NCBI RefSeq assembly: GCF_040744945.1
Contig: NZ_CP160453.1
Location: 4,340,001 to 4,404,000 of the forward strand
Direction of reading: 5' to 3'
Source: Saccharothrix sp. HUAS TT1
GTDB taxonomy: Bacteria; Actinomycetota; Actinomycetes; Mycobacteriales; Pseudonocardiaceae
DNA length: 64,000 bases
Shown in pieces: positions 25,617 to 33,818 of this stretch. The position numbers and the translations under genes were made by a program. The first letter of the stretch is position 1. Every line of letters begins with the position of its first letter. The notes under the pieces were generated by a model. The model was not told where the DNA came from. It saw only the letters and a program-made list of their open reading frames with translations, and did no database searches.

Positions 25617-26744
25617 ATGTCGACCCAAGTCGGGCCTATCGACGTGGACGCGTTGCGCGCGCGCCTCGACCGGGCCACTGCTGCGGCTTCCATCGCTGGC
25701 GTCGAGGCGTTGCTCATCACGCCCGGCTCGGATCTGCGCTACCTCCTCGGGGCCGGTGGGTCGTCGTTCGAGCGGTTGACGTGCCTCGTGCTGCCGGTCG
25801 GTGGCACGCCTGTCCTGGTGGTGCCGAAGTTGGAGGAGCCCGGGTACGCGGGCGTGCCCACCGACGCGCTGGGCGTGGAGGTCGCCACCTGGGTCGACGG
25901 GGAAGATCCCTACGCGCTGGTCAAGAAGGCGCTGAAGGGGACGCGCACCGCCGTCTCGGACATGATGCCCGCGCTGCACACGTTGCGGTTGCGGGACGTG
26001 GTGGGGGCGGACCAGGTGTTGGCCGGGCCGGTGTTGCGGGAGCTCCGCATGCGCAAGGACGCGGCCGAGGTGGCGGCGTTGCGGAAGGCGGGCGCGGCGA
26101 TCGACCGGGTGCACGCGCGGATGGGGGAGTGGCTTCGCGTCGGGCGCACCGAGGCCGAGGTGGGGGCGGACATCGCGGCTGCCATCGTCGCCGAGGGGCA
26201 CGTGGTGGCGGACTTCGTGATCGTCGGGTCCGGGCCGAACGGCGCGTCGCCGCACCACGACGTGTCCGACCGGGTGATCGAGGCCGGTGACGTGGTCGTG
26301 GTCGACATCGGCGGTCCGGTGGCGGAGGGGTACAACTCCGACTCCACCCGCACCTACGTGCTCGGTGAGCCGCGGGACGCGGACGTGTGGGAGACGTACT
26401 CGGTCCTGCAGGCGGCGCAGAAGGCGGCGGTCGAGGCGGTCCGGCCCGGTGTCACGTGCGAGGCGGTCGACGCGGCCGCGCGCGACGTCATCGCCGACGC
26501 CGGGTTCGGCGAGCGGTTCGTCCACCGCACGGGCCACGGCATCGGGCTGGACGTGCACGAGGACCCCTACATCGTCGGTGGCAACGACCTGCCGCTGGAG
26601 GCGGGCATGGCGTTCAGCGTGGAGCCCGGCATCTACCTGCCCGGCCGGTGGGGCGCGCGGATCGAGGACATCGTGATCGCGACCGCCGACGGCGTGGAGA
26701 GCGTCAACAACCGTCCGCACGAGCTGGTGGTGCTGCCCGCGTGA
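25617..26744 (+). CDS. pepE: M24-family Xaa-Pro dipeptidase (PepE/PepQ type)
   Basis: This 375-residue cytosolic metallopeptidase has a creatinase-like N-terminal domain (residues 1-130) followed by the pita-bread domain with all five metal ligands: Asp230 and Asp242 (VVDIGG, NSDSTRT), His307 (GHGIG), Glu336 (VEPGIY) and Glu350 (IEDI). Members cleave X-Pro dipeptides or the first residue before Pro. The ATG at 25617 follows a TAGGCT box. Its stop overlaps the start of the Lrp/AsnC gene. Position next to the 5'-3' exonuclease matches pepE of M. tuberculosis. Confidence 0.92.
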   Translation: MSTQVGPIDVDALRARLDRATAAASIAGVEALLITPGSDLRYLLGAGGSSFERLTCLVLPVGGTPVLVVPKLEEPGYAGVPTDALGVEVATWVDGEDPYALVKKALKGTRTAVSDMMPALHTLRLRDVVGADQVLAGPVLRELRMRKDAAEVAALRKAGAAIDRVHARMGEWLRVGRTEAEVGADIAAAIVAEGHVVADFVIVGSGPNGASPHHDVSDRVIEAGDVVVVDIGGPVAEGYNSDSTRTYVLGEPRDADVWETYSVLQAAQKAAVEAVRPGVTCEAVDAAARDVIADAGFGERFVHRTGHGIGLDVHEDPYIVGGNDLPLEAGMAFSVEPGIYLPGRWGARIEDIVIATADGVESVNNRPHELVVLPA

Positions 26745-27190
26745 CGAACCTGGAGCCCATAGACCGGGCGATCCTGCGCGAGCTGGCCGCCGACGGCCGG
26801 TGCAGCTTCACCGACCTCGCCGAACGCGTGGGGCTGAGCGTGTCGGCCGTGCACCAGCGGGTGCGGCGGTTGGAGCAGCGCGGCGTGGTCCGCGGGTACG
26901 CGGCGCGGTTGGACGGCGACGAGGTCGGCCTGCCGCTGACCGCGTTCATCTCCCTGACCCCGATCGACCCGGCCGCGCCGGACGACTACCCGAAGCGGCT
27001 GGAGCACCTGCCGCAGATCGAAGCCTGCTACTCGGTCGCGGGCGACGCCTCGTACGTGCTGCGGGTGCGGGTGGCGTCGCCGACGGCGCTGGAGGAGCTG
27101 CTGCGGCAGATCCGCGAGGTCGCCAACGTGTCCACCCGCACCACGGTGGTGCTGTCCACGCCGTACGAGGACCGGCCGCCCGCGGTCTGA
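26741..27190 (+). CDS. Lrp/AsnC family transcriptional regulator
   Basis: This 149-residue regulator has an N-terminal helix-turn-helix (residues 3-55, LEPIDRAILRELAADGRCS, SVSAVHQRVRRLEQRGVV) and a C-terminal RAM effector domain (residues 65-145, with AGDASYVLRVRV). The GTG overlaps the pepE stop (GTGA), so it is coupled to the peptidase gene. Lrp-type proteins sense amino acids; a dipeptidase partner would supply such ligands, which is inference. It ends directly against the convergent aminotransferase stop. Confidence 0.9.
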   Translation: MTNLEPIDRAILRELAADGRCSFTDLAERVGLSVSAVHQRVRRLEQRGVVRGYAARLDGDEVGLPLTAFISLTPIDPAAPDDYPKRLEHLPQIEACYSVAGDASYVLRVRVASPTALEELLRQIREVANVSTRTTVVLSTPYEDRPPAV

Positions 27191-27937
27191 TCAGTCGAGC
27201 GGGTCGGCGGGGACGGCGTCGTAGGCGGCCTGGACGCGGGCGAGCGCGGCGGCGTCCACCTCGTACTCGACGTGGTCGATCCGGGACACGCCGACCACGC
27301 CGATCGAGTTGGTCAGGAACGCGCCCCGGTAGCGGCCGACGTCCGCCGAACGAATGACCTCCCGACGGGTGGGCATCACTTGTTCGAGGAGCTGCATGGT
27401 GACGCCGTGCAGCCAGTCGGCCTGTGGCCACACCACGTCGTCGCCGTCGAGGAACGCGATGTTGGCGGTCGAGCCCTCCACCACGACGCCGTCGGCGGTG
27501 AGCAGCGCGTCGTCGTGACCCGCTCGGCGGGCGAGGGTGCGGTGGTGGAGCTGACCGAAACCGCCGAGGTGCTTTACGTGCGGCAGCGGGCGGGTGTAGG
27601 GCGCCGACATCAGGCGTTGCGGTGCCGCCGGGGGAGTGAGCGGCGGGCGCACCACCACCATGACGGACGGTGCGTCGGCGCCGAACACGATGACGCGCAC
27701 GGCCGCGTCGCGGAGGTCGCCCAGGGCGTGGTGGACGAGGGTGCGGACGTGGTCGCCGTCCAGTCCCGTGCCGTACAGCTCGCGGTTGCCCTGGTCCAGG
27801 CGGTGCAGGTGCCGGTGCAGGCCCCGCACGCGGCGGTCGCGGACCTGCAGGGCGGTGAAGTGGCCGTAGTTGGCCAGCAGGCCGGGCGCGCAGTGGTCGG
27901 CCGTCGCGGGCTCGCCGTCGACCTCGATTCTCAGCAC
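27191..27937 (-). CDS. Class IV PLP-dependent aminotransferase
   Basis: This 248-residue protein belongs to the branched-chain aminotransferase/aminodeoxychorismate lyase fold. The PLP lysine is Lys122 in LPHVKHLGGF. Further family marks are DDALLTADGVVVEGSTANIAF and WLHGVTMQLL. Substrate is uncertain; it could be an ADC lyase-like, D-amino acid or (R)-amine aminotransferase. I chose the GTG at 27937, which opens VLRIEVDGEPA. It is convergent with the Lrp/AsnC gene and divergent from the GlxA-like gene, separated from it by an 18-bp tandem repeat. Confidence 0.85.
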   Translation of the reverse strand: MLRIEVDGEPATADHCAPGLLANYGHFTALQVRDRRVRGLHRHLHRLDQGNRELYGTGLDGDHVRTLVHHALGDLRDAAVRVIVFGADAPSVMVVVRPPLTPPAAPQRLMSAPYTRPLPHVKHLGGFGQLHHRTLARRAGHDDALLTADGVVVEGSTANIAFLDGDDVVWPQADWLHGVTMQLLEQVMPTRREVIRSADVGRYRGAFLTNSIGVVGVSRIDHVEYEVDAAALARVQAAYDAVPADPLD

Positions 27938-27955
27938 GGACGGGACCGTAGCGCG

Positions 27956-28027
27956 GCGGGAACCGGGAGCGTGGCGGGAACCGGGAGCGTGGCGGGAATC
28001 GGGAGCGTGGCGGGAATCGAGGGTTGC
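27956..28027. repeat. Four 18-bp tandem repeats in a divergent promoter region
   Basis: Units are at 27956-27973, 27974-27991, 27992-28009 and a degenerate fourth at 28010-28027. The consensus begins GCGGGAAYCGGGAGC. They fill most of the gap between the aminotransferase and GlxA-like starts. Confidence 0.85.
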
Positions 28028-28069
28028 GGGTCGTTGCCGCCGGCCGGGGTGGTGGGGAGGGTGGACGGT

Positions 28070-29131
28070 GTGGAGCGCGAGGTGCTGGTGGTCGGGTACG
28101 ACGGTGCGGCGCTGACCGACATCGCCGGGCCGGCGGACGTGTTCGCCGGGGCGAACCGGGTGGTCGAGGCCAATCGGGCGGCGGAGGTCGGGCGGGCGGC
28201 GGAGGTCGGGCGGGCGGCGGAGGTCGGGCGGGTGGTCGGGAGCGGTGAGTCGGGTCGGGGTGGTGGGGCGCTCGGGTACCGGGTGCGGTTGGCGGCGGTC
28301 GGTGGTGGGTTCGAGGTGACCGGTGGGCTGCGGATGGAGGCGGAGGACCTGCGGGAGGTGTCCGGAGGGGTGGACACGGTCCTGGTGGTCGGCGGCTTCA
28401 CGTTCGCCGAGGCGGCCCGCGATGCCGAGCTGCTGCACCACCTGCGTCGCGTCACGGCCGGCGCACGGCGGGTCGCCGGTGTCTGCACGGGCGCGTTCGT
28501 GCTGGCCGCGGCCGGTTTGCTGGACGGCGCGAGGGCGACGACGCACTGGGCGTACTGCGGTCGGCTCGCCGCCGACCACCCGTCGGTCGACGTCGTCCCG
28601 GACGCGATCTACGTGCGGGACGGGCGGCTGGCCACGTCGGCCGGTGTCACCGCGGGCATCGACCTGGCGCTGGCCCTGGTGGAGCGCGACCACGACGCCG
28701 CGCTGGCCCGCCTGGTGGCCCGCTGGATGGTGGTGTTCCTGCAGCGGCCGGGCGGCCAGTCGCAGTTCAGCGTGCGGTCCAGGGTCCCGCCGGTGCGGGA
28801 GCCGGGGCTGCGGGCCGTGCTGGACGCGATCGCCGACGACCCGGCGGCCCGGTGGACCGTCGACGAGATGGCCCGCCGCGCCGCGATGAGCCCGCGGCAC
28901 TTCGCCCGGGTGTTCCCGCGCCGGGTGGGCGTGTCGCCCGCCCGGCACGTGGAGCAGGCCCGGGTGGAGGCGGCGGCGTCGGCGCTGGAGTCGGGCGACG
29001 AGGGCTTGGACGTCGTCGCCCGCCGGTGCGGTTTCGGTTCGGCCGAGACGCTGCGCCGCGCGTTCCTGCGGGTGCTCGGCGTGCCGCCGGGCAGTTACCG
29101 CGACAGGTTCCGCACCACCGGTGCGGCGTGA
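28070..29131 (+). CDS. GlxA-type regulator: DJ-1/PfpI domain with AraC helix-turn-helix
   Basis: The N-terminal 175 residues of this 353-residue protein are a DJ-1/PfpI domain with a nucleophile-elbow Cys139 (GVCTGAFVLAAAGLLDG). Residues 240-350 are an AraC-type double helix-turn-helix (WTVDEMARRAAMSPRHFARV, then LDVVARRCGFGSAETLRRAF). Such proteins are transcriptional activators; whether the DJ-1 part has enzymatic activity is unknown. I chose the GTG at 28070 because GGGGAGG lies nine bases upstream. A repeated AAEVGR segment (residues 37-54) expands the first lobe. It is followed by a second DJ-1 gene. Confidence 0.87.
   Translation: MEREVLVVGYDGAALTDIAGPADVFAGANRVVEANRAAEVGRAAEVGRAAEVGRVVGSGESGRGGGALGYRVRLAAVGGGFEVTGGLRMEAEDLREVSGGVDTVLVVGGFTFAEAARDAELLHHLRRVTAGARRVAGVCTGAFVLAAAGLLDGARATTHWAYCGRLAADHPSVDVVPDAIYVRDGRLATSAGVTAGIDLALALVERDHDAALARLVARWMVVFLQRPGGQSQFSVRSRVPPVREPGLRAVLDAIADDPAARWTVDEMARRAAMSPRHFARVFPRRVGVSPARHVEQARVEAAASALESGDEGLDVVARRCGFGSAETLRRAFLRVLGVPPGSYRDRFRTTGAA
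28178..28231 (+). repeat. Three 18-bp tandem repeats inside the GlxA-like gene
   Basis: Three identical units (28178-28195, 28196-28213, 28214-28231) each encode six residues (RAAEVG). They insert into the first lobe of the DJ-1 domain. Confidence 0.85.
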
Positions 29132-29145
29132 ACGAGGGGGACCGG

Positions 29146-29772
29146 ATGGACATCGCTTTCGTGCTCTACCCGCGGCTGACCGCGCTGGACCTGGCCGGCC
29201 CGTACGACGTGCTGGCGCACCAGCCGGAGGTGACGGCGCACCTGGTGGCGGCGTCACCCGACCCGGTGCGCACCGACGCCGGGCTGACGATCGTGCCGAC
29301 GACCACGTTCGCCGAGCTGGACCGCGCCGACGTGGTCGTCGTGCCCGGCGGCGCCGGCTGGGCGGAGGTGCTGGCCGACGGCGTGGTCGCCGACTGGCTG
29401 CGCGCCGTGCACCCGACGGCGACCTGGACGACGTCGGTGTGCAGCGGGTCGACGTTGCTGGCGCAGGCGGGCATCCTCGACGGCCGGACCGCGACCACGC
29501 ACTGGGCGCTGCGCGACGAGCTGGCCGCCCTCGGCGCGGTCGTCAGCACCGAGCGGGTGGTGTTCGACGGGGACGTGGCCACCGGCGCCGGGGTGTCCGC
29601 CGGGATCGACCTGGCGCTCACCCTCGTCGGCCGGATCTGGGGCGACGAGCGGGCCCGGCTCACCCAGCTGTTCATCGAGTACGACCCCCGGCCGCCCTAC
29701 CGGGCCGGGTCGCCGGAGCAGGTGCCCGACGAGCTGGTCGCCCTGGCCCGCGGCGTCTTCGCGGGCCGGTGA
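29146..29772 (+). CDS. DJ-1/PfpI family protein, isonitrile hydratase-like
   Basis: This 208-residue single-domain protein has the nucleophile-elbow Cys99 in TTSVCSGSTLLAQAGILDG and Asp15 in LTALDLAGPYD, the pair seen in isonitrile hydratase. The C-terminal part is typical of the GlxA sister family. The ATG at 29146 is preceded by GAGGGGG; a GTG at 29128 overlaps the stop of the regulator gene and is an alternative. It is likely co-transcribed with that regulator, so it may be its target enzyme. The substrate is unknown. Confidence 0.85.
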   Translation: MDIAFVLYPRLTALDLAGPYDVLAHQPEVTAHLVAASPDPVRTDAGLTIVPTTTFAELDRADVVVVPGGAGWAEVLADGVVADWLRAVHPTATWTTSVCSGSTLLAQAGILDGRTATTHWALRDELAALGAVVSTERVVFDGDVATGAGVSAGIDLALTLVGRIWGDERARLTQLFIEYDPRPPYRAGSPEQVPDELVALARGVFAGR

Positions 29773-29782
29773 AGGCGGCCGG

Positions 29783-30721
29783 TCACAACGCCGTGGGCAG
29801 GCCGAACAGCGGGAACCGGTCCGACGGGAAGGTGATCACCTCGGCGATGCGGTCGCCCTCGACCCGCAGCACGTCCAGCGCCACCGGTTCGAAGTGCTCG
29901 CGGCCGGGCTCGCGGACGTAGTTCGCCACGGCGGGCTGCCGGTTGGCCCGGGTCTCGACGACCTTCCACTCGCCGAACGCGTCGGGGCCGACCATGACCG
30001 GCGCCCAGATGCCGACCACGACGTCCCGCCCGCGGTGCCACTCGGGCTGCGGCGGCATGGTCCAGGTGACGTCCTCGCTGAGCGCGGCGGCCATCAGCCC
30101 CATGTCGCTGCGCTCGGTGGCCTCCACGAACTTGCGGACCACCGCCTTCTCCCGCGGGTTCGGCTCGCCCGACCAGTCGGCGCGCCGCGGCGGCAGGTGC
30201 TTGCGCATGGTGGCGCGGGCGCGTTGCAGCGCGCTGTTCACCGCGGGCACCGAGTCGTCCAGCAGTTCCGCCGCCTCGCTCGCCCGCCAGCCCAGCACGT
30301 CCCGCAGCACCAGCACCGCCCGCTGCTTGGCGGGCAGGTGCTGCACCGCGGCCAGGAACGCCAGCTCGATGGTCTCCCGCGCCACCACCTCGGCGTCCGG
30401 TTCGGCGTCCAGCAGGGCGTCCGGGAACGGCTGGAGCCACGGCACGTCGGCCGCCGGCATCCCGTCGGTCGTGGCGAGCGGGGGACGGCGGCCGATCACG
30501 TCCAGGCAGGCGTTCGTGGCGATCCGGTACAGCCACGCGCGGAACGACGAGCGCCCCGCGAACGTGTCCCTGGCCCGCCACGCCCTCAGGAACGTCTCCT
30601 GCACCAGGTCCTCGGCCTCGTCGAACGAGCCGAGCAGCCGGTAGCAGTGCACCCGCAGCTCGTGCCGGTGCCGTTCGGCCTCCTGCGTGAAGTCGACCGT
30701 CATCCGCGCGACCTCGCTCAT
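29783..30721 (-). CDS. ECF RNA polymerase sigma factor with SnoaL-like C-terminal domain
   Basis: This 312-residue protein has sigma region 2 (residues 10-80: ELRVHCYRLLGSFDEAEDLV, SSFRAWLYRIATNACLD) and region 4 (about 125-180: LPAKQRAVLVLRDVLGWRA, VPAVNSALQRARATM). The C-terminal 120 residues look like a SnoaL-type domain (FVEATERSDMGLMAAALSED), as in SigG-type or TIGR02960 sigma factors, whose own tail replaces a separate anti-sigma factor. The ATG at 30721 has GGAGGG six bases upstream. It is convergent with the DJ-1 gene and divergent from the MFS gene. Confidence 0.88.
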   Translation of the reverse strand: MSEVARMTVDFTQEAERHRHELRVHCYRLLGSFDEAEDLVQETFLRAWRARDTFAGRSSFRAWLYRIATNACLDVIGRRPPLATTDGMPAADVPWLQPFPDALLDAEPDAEVVARETIELAFLAAVQHLPAKQRAVLVLRDVLGWRASEAAELLDDSVPAVNSALQRARATMRKHLPPRRADWSGEPNPREKAVVRKFVEATERSDMGLMAAALSEDVTWTMPPQPEWHRGRDVVVGIWAPVMVGPDAFGEWKVVETRANRQPAVANYVREPGREHFEPVALDVLRVEGDRIAEVITFPSDRFPLFGLPTAL

Positions 30722-30824
30722 GGTCACCCTCCGGGCTTGTACGGTGACGTGCCGGTCGCACGTCGCACAAGTGGGACTCGACCGACGCGGAAAACTCATC
30801 GGTCTCGGCTGATCGGGGGATCGG

Positions 30825-32021
30825 GTGGTCGGGGGCACGGGGTTCCGCGCGGTGTTCGCGGCGCCGGAGTTCCGGGTGCTGTGGTCGGCGGCGGCGCTGT
30901 CGACGGTGGGCGACCAGCTGGCCCGGGTGGCGCTGTCGGTGCTGGTGTTCCAGCGGACCGGGTCGGCCGCGTGGACGGCGTTGACCTACGCGCTGACGAT
31001 GCTGCCCGCGCTGGTCTCCGGGGTGCTGCTGACCGGGCTCGCCGACCGCTACCCGCGGCGGACCGTGATGGTGGTCGCGGACGCGGTGCGGGCCGTGCTG
31101 CTGGCCGTGATGGCGGTGCCGGGCGTGCCGCTGCCGGTGGTGGCGGCGTTGCTGGTGGTCGCGCAGCTCGCCGAGCCGCCGTTCGCCGCCGCGCAGGGCG
31201 CGCTGCTGCCGACCGTGCTGGGCGACCGGTACGAGGCCGGGCAGTCGGTGCACCTGATCACGCACCAGGCGGGGCTGCTGCTGGGGTTCGTCGGCGGTGG
31301 TCTGGCGGTGGCGTGGCTGGGGACGTCCGGGGCGCTGCTGGCGGACGCGGTGACGTTCGCGCTGTCGGCGCTGGTGCTGCGGTTCGGCCTGCGGGCGCGG
31401 CCCGCGCCGGCGTCCGTGCCGGCCGCGCGCGTGCGGATCAGGGCGGGCGCGGCGCTGGTGTGGCGGGACCGGCGGCTGCGGCTGCTGGTCGGGTTGGGGT
31501 GGCTGGCGCTGTTCACCGTCGTGCCGGAGGGGCTGGCGGCGCCGTTCTCGGCGGAGGTCGGCGCCGGTGCGGCCGGGGTGGGGCTGCTGCTGGCCGCCGA
31601 CCCGGCCGGGATGGTGCTGGGGACGGTGCTGCTGCGGTTCCTGCCCGCGTCGCTGCGGGTGCGGCTGCTGGGCCTGCTGGCGGTGGCGACGGCGTTGCCG
31701 CTGGTCGGGTACCTGTTCGCGCCGAACCTGGTGGGCGCGGTGGCGCTGCTGGCGTTGAGCGGGGTGTTCAGCGCGTACCAGGTGACGGCGGGCGCGACGT
31801 TCGTCCGGCTGGTGCCGGACGAGCAGCGCGGTCAGGCGTTGGGCTTCGCGCGCAGCGGCCTGGTCGCCGCGCAGGGCATCGGCGTGGCCGCCGGGGGGCT
31901 GCTGGCGTCCGCCACGGGCTCCGCGACCACCGCCATCGCCGTGGCGGGTGTCGCGGGCACTGCCCTGGCCCTCACCGCGACCACCGCCTGGTCCCGGGTG
32001 GCGCCGTCGGCGGCGGGGTGA
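30825..32021 (+). CDS. MFS transporter
   Basis: This 398-residue inner-membrane protein has about 12 hydrophobic helices. The cytoplasmic loop LADRYPRRTVMVV after helix 2 is the MFS signature (GxxxDxxGRR-like), and the N-terminus is FRVLWSAAALSTVGDQL. It belongs to the drug-efflux/MFS_3 group (Enterobactin exporter EntS-like); substrate unknown. It starts with GTG, divergent from the sigma factor gene with a 103-bp gap. Downstream is the micro-ORF array on the other strand, so it could export their product, which is only a guess. Confidence 0.85.
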   Translation: MVGGTGFRAVFAAPEFRVLWSAAALSTVGDQLARVALSVLVFQRTGSAAWTALTYALTMLPALVSGVLLTGLADRYPRRTVMVVADAVRAVLLAVMAVPGVPLPVVAALLVVAQLAEPPFAAAQGALLPTVLGDRYEAGQSVHLITHQAGLLLGFVGGGLAVAWLGTSGALLADAVTFALSALVLRFGLRARPAPASVPAARVRIRAGAALVWRDRRLRLLVGLGWLALFTVVPEGLAAPFSAEVGAGAAGVGLLLAADPAGMVLGTVLLRFLPASLRVRLLGLLAVATALPLVGYLFAPNLVGAVALLALSGVFSAYQVTAGATFVRLVPDEQRGQALGFARSGLVAAQGIGVAAGGLLASATGSATTAIAVAGVAGTALALTATTAWSRVAPSAAG

Positions 32022-32108
32022 GGGGATGGCCGCGCCGGCCGCGGGAGACGGGGCTCGACGCGGCCCGCGTGGTGGCCTCGGTGGGGTCTTCACCGGGTGG
32101 TGGCTGTT

Positions 32109-32129
32109 TCACCAGATCTTGTCGCGCAT
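32109..32129 (-). CDS. Micro-ORF MRDKIW, copy 1
   Basis: ATG CGC GAC AAG ATC TGG TGA encodes MRDKIW. GGGGAGG lies nine bases upstream of the ATG, a good ribosome binding site. It is the last copy in the direction of transcription. The 20-bp core is identical in all three copies. No modifying enzyme is adjacent. Whether it is translated is not proven by sequence alone. Confidence 0.5.
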   Translation of the reverse strand: MRDKIW

Positions 32130-32184
32130 GGCGGCGCACCTCCCCTCGACGTGGTGCTCGGCGGGAACGCGGGCGGGGGCGGGG

Positions 32185-32205
32185 TCACCAGATCTTGTCG
32201 CGCAC
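32185..32205 (-). CDS. Micro-ORF (M)RDKIW, copy 2
   Basis: GTG CGC GAC AAG ATC TGG TGA encodes (M)RDKIW. GGAGG lies seven bases upstream. It differs from copy 1 only in the start codon, while the flanking spacer is unrelated. The retained ribosome binding site in a diverged spacer is the main argument for translation. Confidence 0.5.
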   Translation of the reverse strand: MRDKIW

Positions 32206-32248
32206 GACGACACCTCCGTCTCCTGTGGAGCGGTCCTGAGCTGCGGGT

Positions 32249-32269
32249 TCACCAGATCTTGTCGCGCAC
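32249..32269 (-). CDS. Micro-ORF (M)RDKIW, copy 3
   Basis: GTG CGC GAC AAG ATC TGG TGA encodes (M)RDKIW. TGGAGG ends eight bases upstream. It is the first copy in the direction of transcription, 120 bp from the divergent diguanylate cyclase start. Confidence 0.5.
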   Translation of the reverse strand: MRDKIW

Positions 32270-32322
32270 CGCAATCACCTCCAGTGGGTCGCGTCACCCC
32301 GGTAGCGGCTGACATCGGCACA

Positions 32323-32341
32323 GGTCACCACTACTGTGACC
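32323..32341. promoter_or_regulatory. Inverted repeat GGTCAC-N7-GTGACC
   Basis: Perfect six-base arms in the divergent gap between the micro-ORF array and the diguanylate cyclase gene. The same hexamers occur with a different spacer at 12896-12910. Confidence 0.35.
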
Positions 32342-32389
32342 CTCCGTCCGGACGCCATGACGGTCCGGGGTAGACGGTCGTGAGGAACC

Positions 32390-33715
32390 ATGGGCAGAGC
32401 GCGTTCGACGTCGTCGGGCGATCGACGCTGGTCACTATGGTCCCTGCCCGGGCAGGCCCTGGTGTACGTGCTGTCGGTGGATCTCTCGGCCGCGATCGCG
32501 ATCGCCGCGACCACCGCCTGGCCGGTGCCGCCCGGCTCGTGGACCACGTTCGCGGTGCTGCTCGGGTGCGCCGCGCTGCACCTGCACTGCTCCCGCTGGA
32601 TCGAGCGCATCCGCCGCGACCACAGCCACCTGCCGCACGTCGACCTGTGCAGCATCTGGATCCTGGCCGGCGCCCTCGTGCTGCCGCCGTCGTTGGCCGT
32701 GGCGCTCGTCGTCCTCATGTACGCGCACCGCTGGTGGGTCGTCGGCCGCTGGGACGCCTCGCGCCCACCGCACCGGTGCGTGTTCACCACCTCGATGATG
32801 GTGCTGGCGACGCTCGCCGCGAACGCCGTCGCGGGCCTCACCGGCCTGCGCGCCCACCTCCAGGCCGGGCAGCCCGGCGGCGCGCTCGACCTCGTCGGCG
32901 TGGTCGGCGCGGGCGCGGCGCAGTGGCTGGTCAACACCGCCCTGGTGGCCGCGGTGATCCTGCTGACGGTCCGGCCGCGCTCGGTGCGCGACTCGATCGG
33001 CAGCGGCGCGGACAACCTGCTGGAGGCCGGTCAGCTCGCGATGGGCGGGTTCGTGGCCCTGGCGGTGGCGTGGTGGCCCGGGTTCGCGCTGCCGATGGTC
33101 GTCGCGGCCGTCGCCCTGCACCGCACCGTGCTCATCCACCAGCTGGAGCTGGCCGCCCGCACCGACACCAAGACCGGCCTGCTCAACGCCGAGGCGTGGC
33201 ACCTGCAGGCGAAGCTGGAGCTGCGGCGCACCCGGCAGCAGCCGCCCGGCGCGCGGGTCGGCCTGTTCATGATCGACGTCGACCACTTCAAGGACGTCAA
33301 CGACACCCACGGCCACCAGGCCGGCGACCTGGTGCTGCGGCGCATCGCGGCGGCGCTGGGGAGCGCGGTCCGGCGCGGCGACGCCGTCGGCCGGTTCGGC
33401 GGCGAGGAGTTCGCCGTGCTGCTGCCCGGCGTCGAGCACGAGGAGGCGGTGGCGATCGCCGAGCGGGTGCGCTCGGAGGTGCACCGGGTGCTCGTGGACG
33501 TCGGCGACGGCCGCGTGGTGGCGGGCCTCACCGTCAGCGTCGGCGTCGCGGTGTGGCCGGAGGTCGCCGAGGACACCGTGGAGGGGCTGCTCGCCGCCGC
33601 CGACGCGGCGCTGTACGAGGCCAAGCGGCTCGGCCGGGACCAGGTGCAGGCCGCGGGCGGCCGGCGTCGCGCCCCGTGGACGCCCGCCGCCCGGTCCGAG
33701 CGGCCCGGCGTGTAA
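32390..33715 (+). CDS. Membrane-bound diguanylate cyclase (GGDEF)
   Basis: This 441-residue protein has an N-terminal half with about six membrane helices (residues 20-250) and no recognised sensor domain, followed by a GGDEF domain at residues 260-430. The active site is intact (GGEEF, residues 337-341, in VGRFGGEEFAVLLPG), and RRGD (328-331) five residues before it is the product-inhibition I-site. It should make cyclic di-GMP from GTP under allosteric control. The ATG follows GAGGAACC. It runs divergently from the micro-ORF array. Confidence 0.92.
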   Translation: MGRARSTSSGDRRWSLWSLPGQALVYVLSVDLSAAIAIAATTAWPVPPGSWTTFAVLLGCAALHLHCSRWIERIRRDHSHLPHVDLCSIWILAGALVLPPSLAVALVVLMYAHRWWVVGRWDASRPPHRCVFTTSMMVLATLAANAVAGLTGLRAHLQAGQPGGALDLVGVVGAGAAQWLVNTALVAAVILLTVRPRSVRDSIGSGADNLLEAGQLAMGGFVALAVAWWPGFALPMVVAAVALHRTVLIHQLELAARTDTKTGLLNAEAWHLQAKLELRRTRQQPPGARVGLFMIDVDHFKDVNDTHGHQAGDLVLRRIAAALGSAVRRGDAVGRFGGEEFAVLLPGVEHEEAVAIAERVRSEVHRVLVDVGDGRVVAGLTVSVGVAVWPEVAEDTVEGLLAAADAALYEAKRLGRDQVQAAGGRRRAPWTPAARSERPGV

Positions 33716-33818
33716 CGAGCACGACTACCCGGGCGGATTTCCCCCAGGTCGGGCCGTCGGTGGCGTAGTTTCTGCCCGCCACCCCCGACACGGTGGACTC
33801 GCCTCGCTTGCAAGGGTC

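Noticed and set aside
32109..32268. The three 20-bp repeats as a small CRISPR array
   Set aside because: Copies are too short and have unequal spacing (76 and 64 bp), no cas genes are adjacent, and each copy is preceded by a Shine-Dalgarno sequence.
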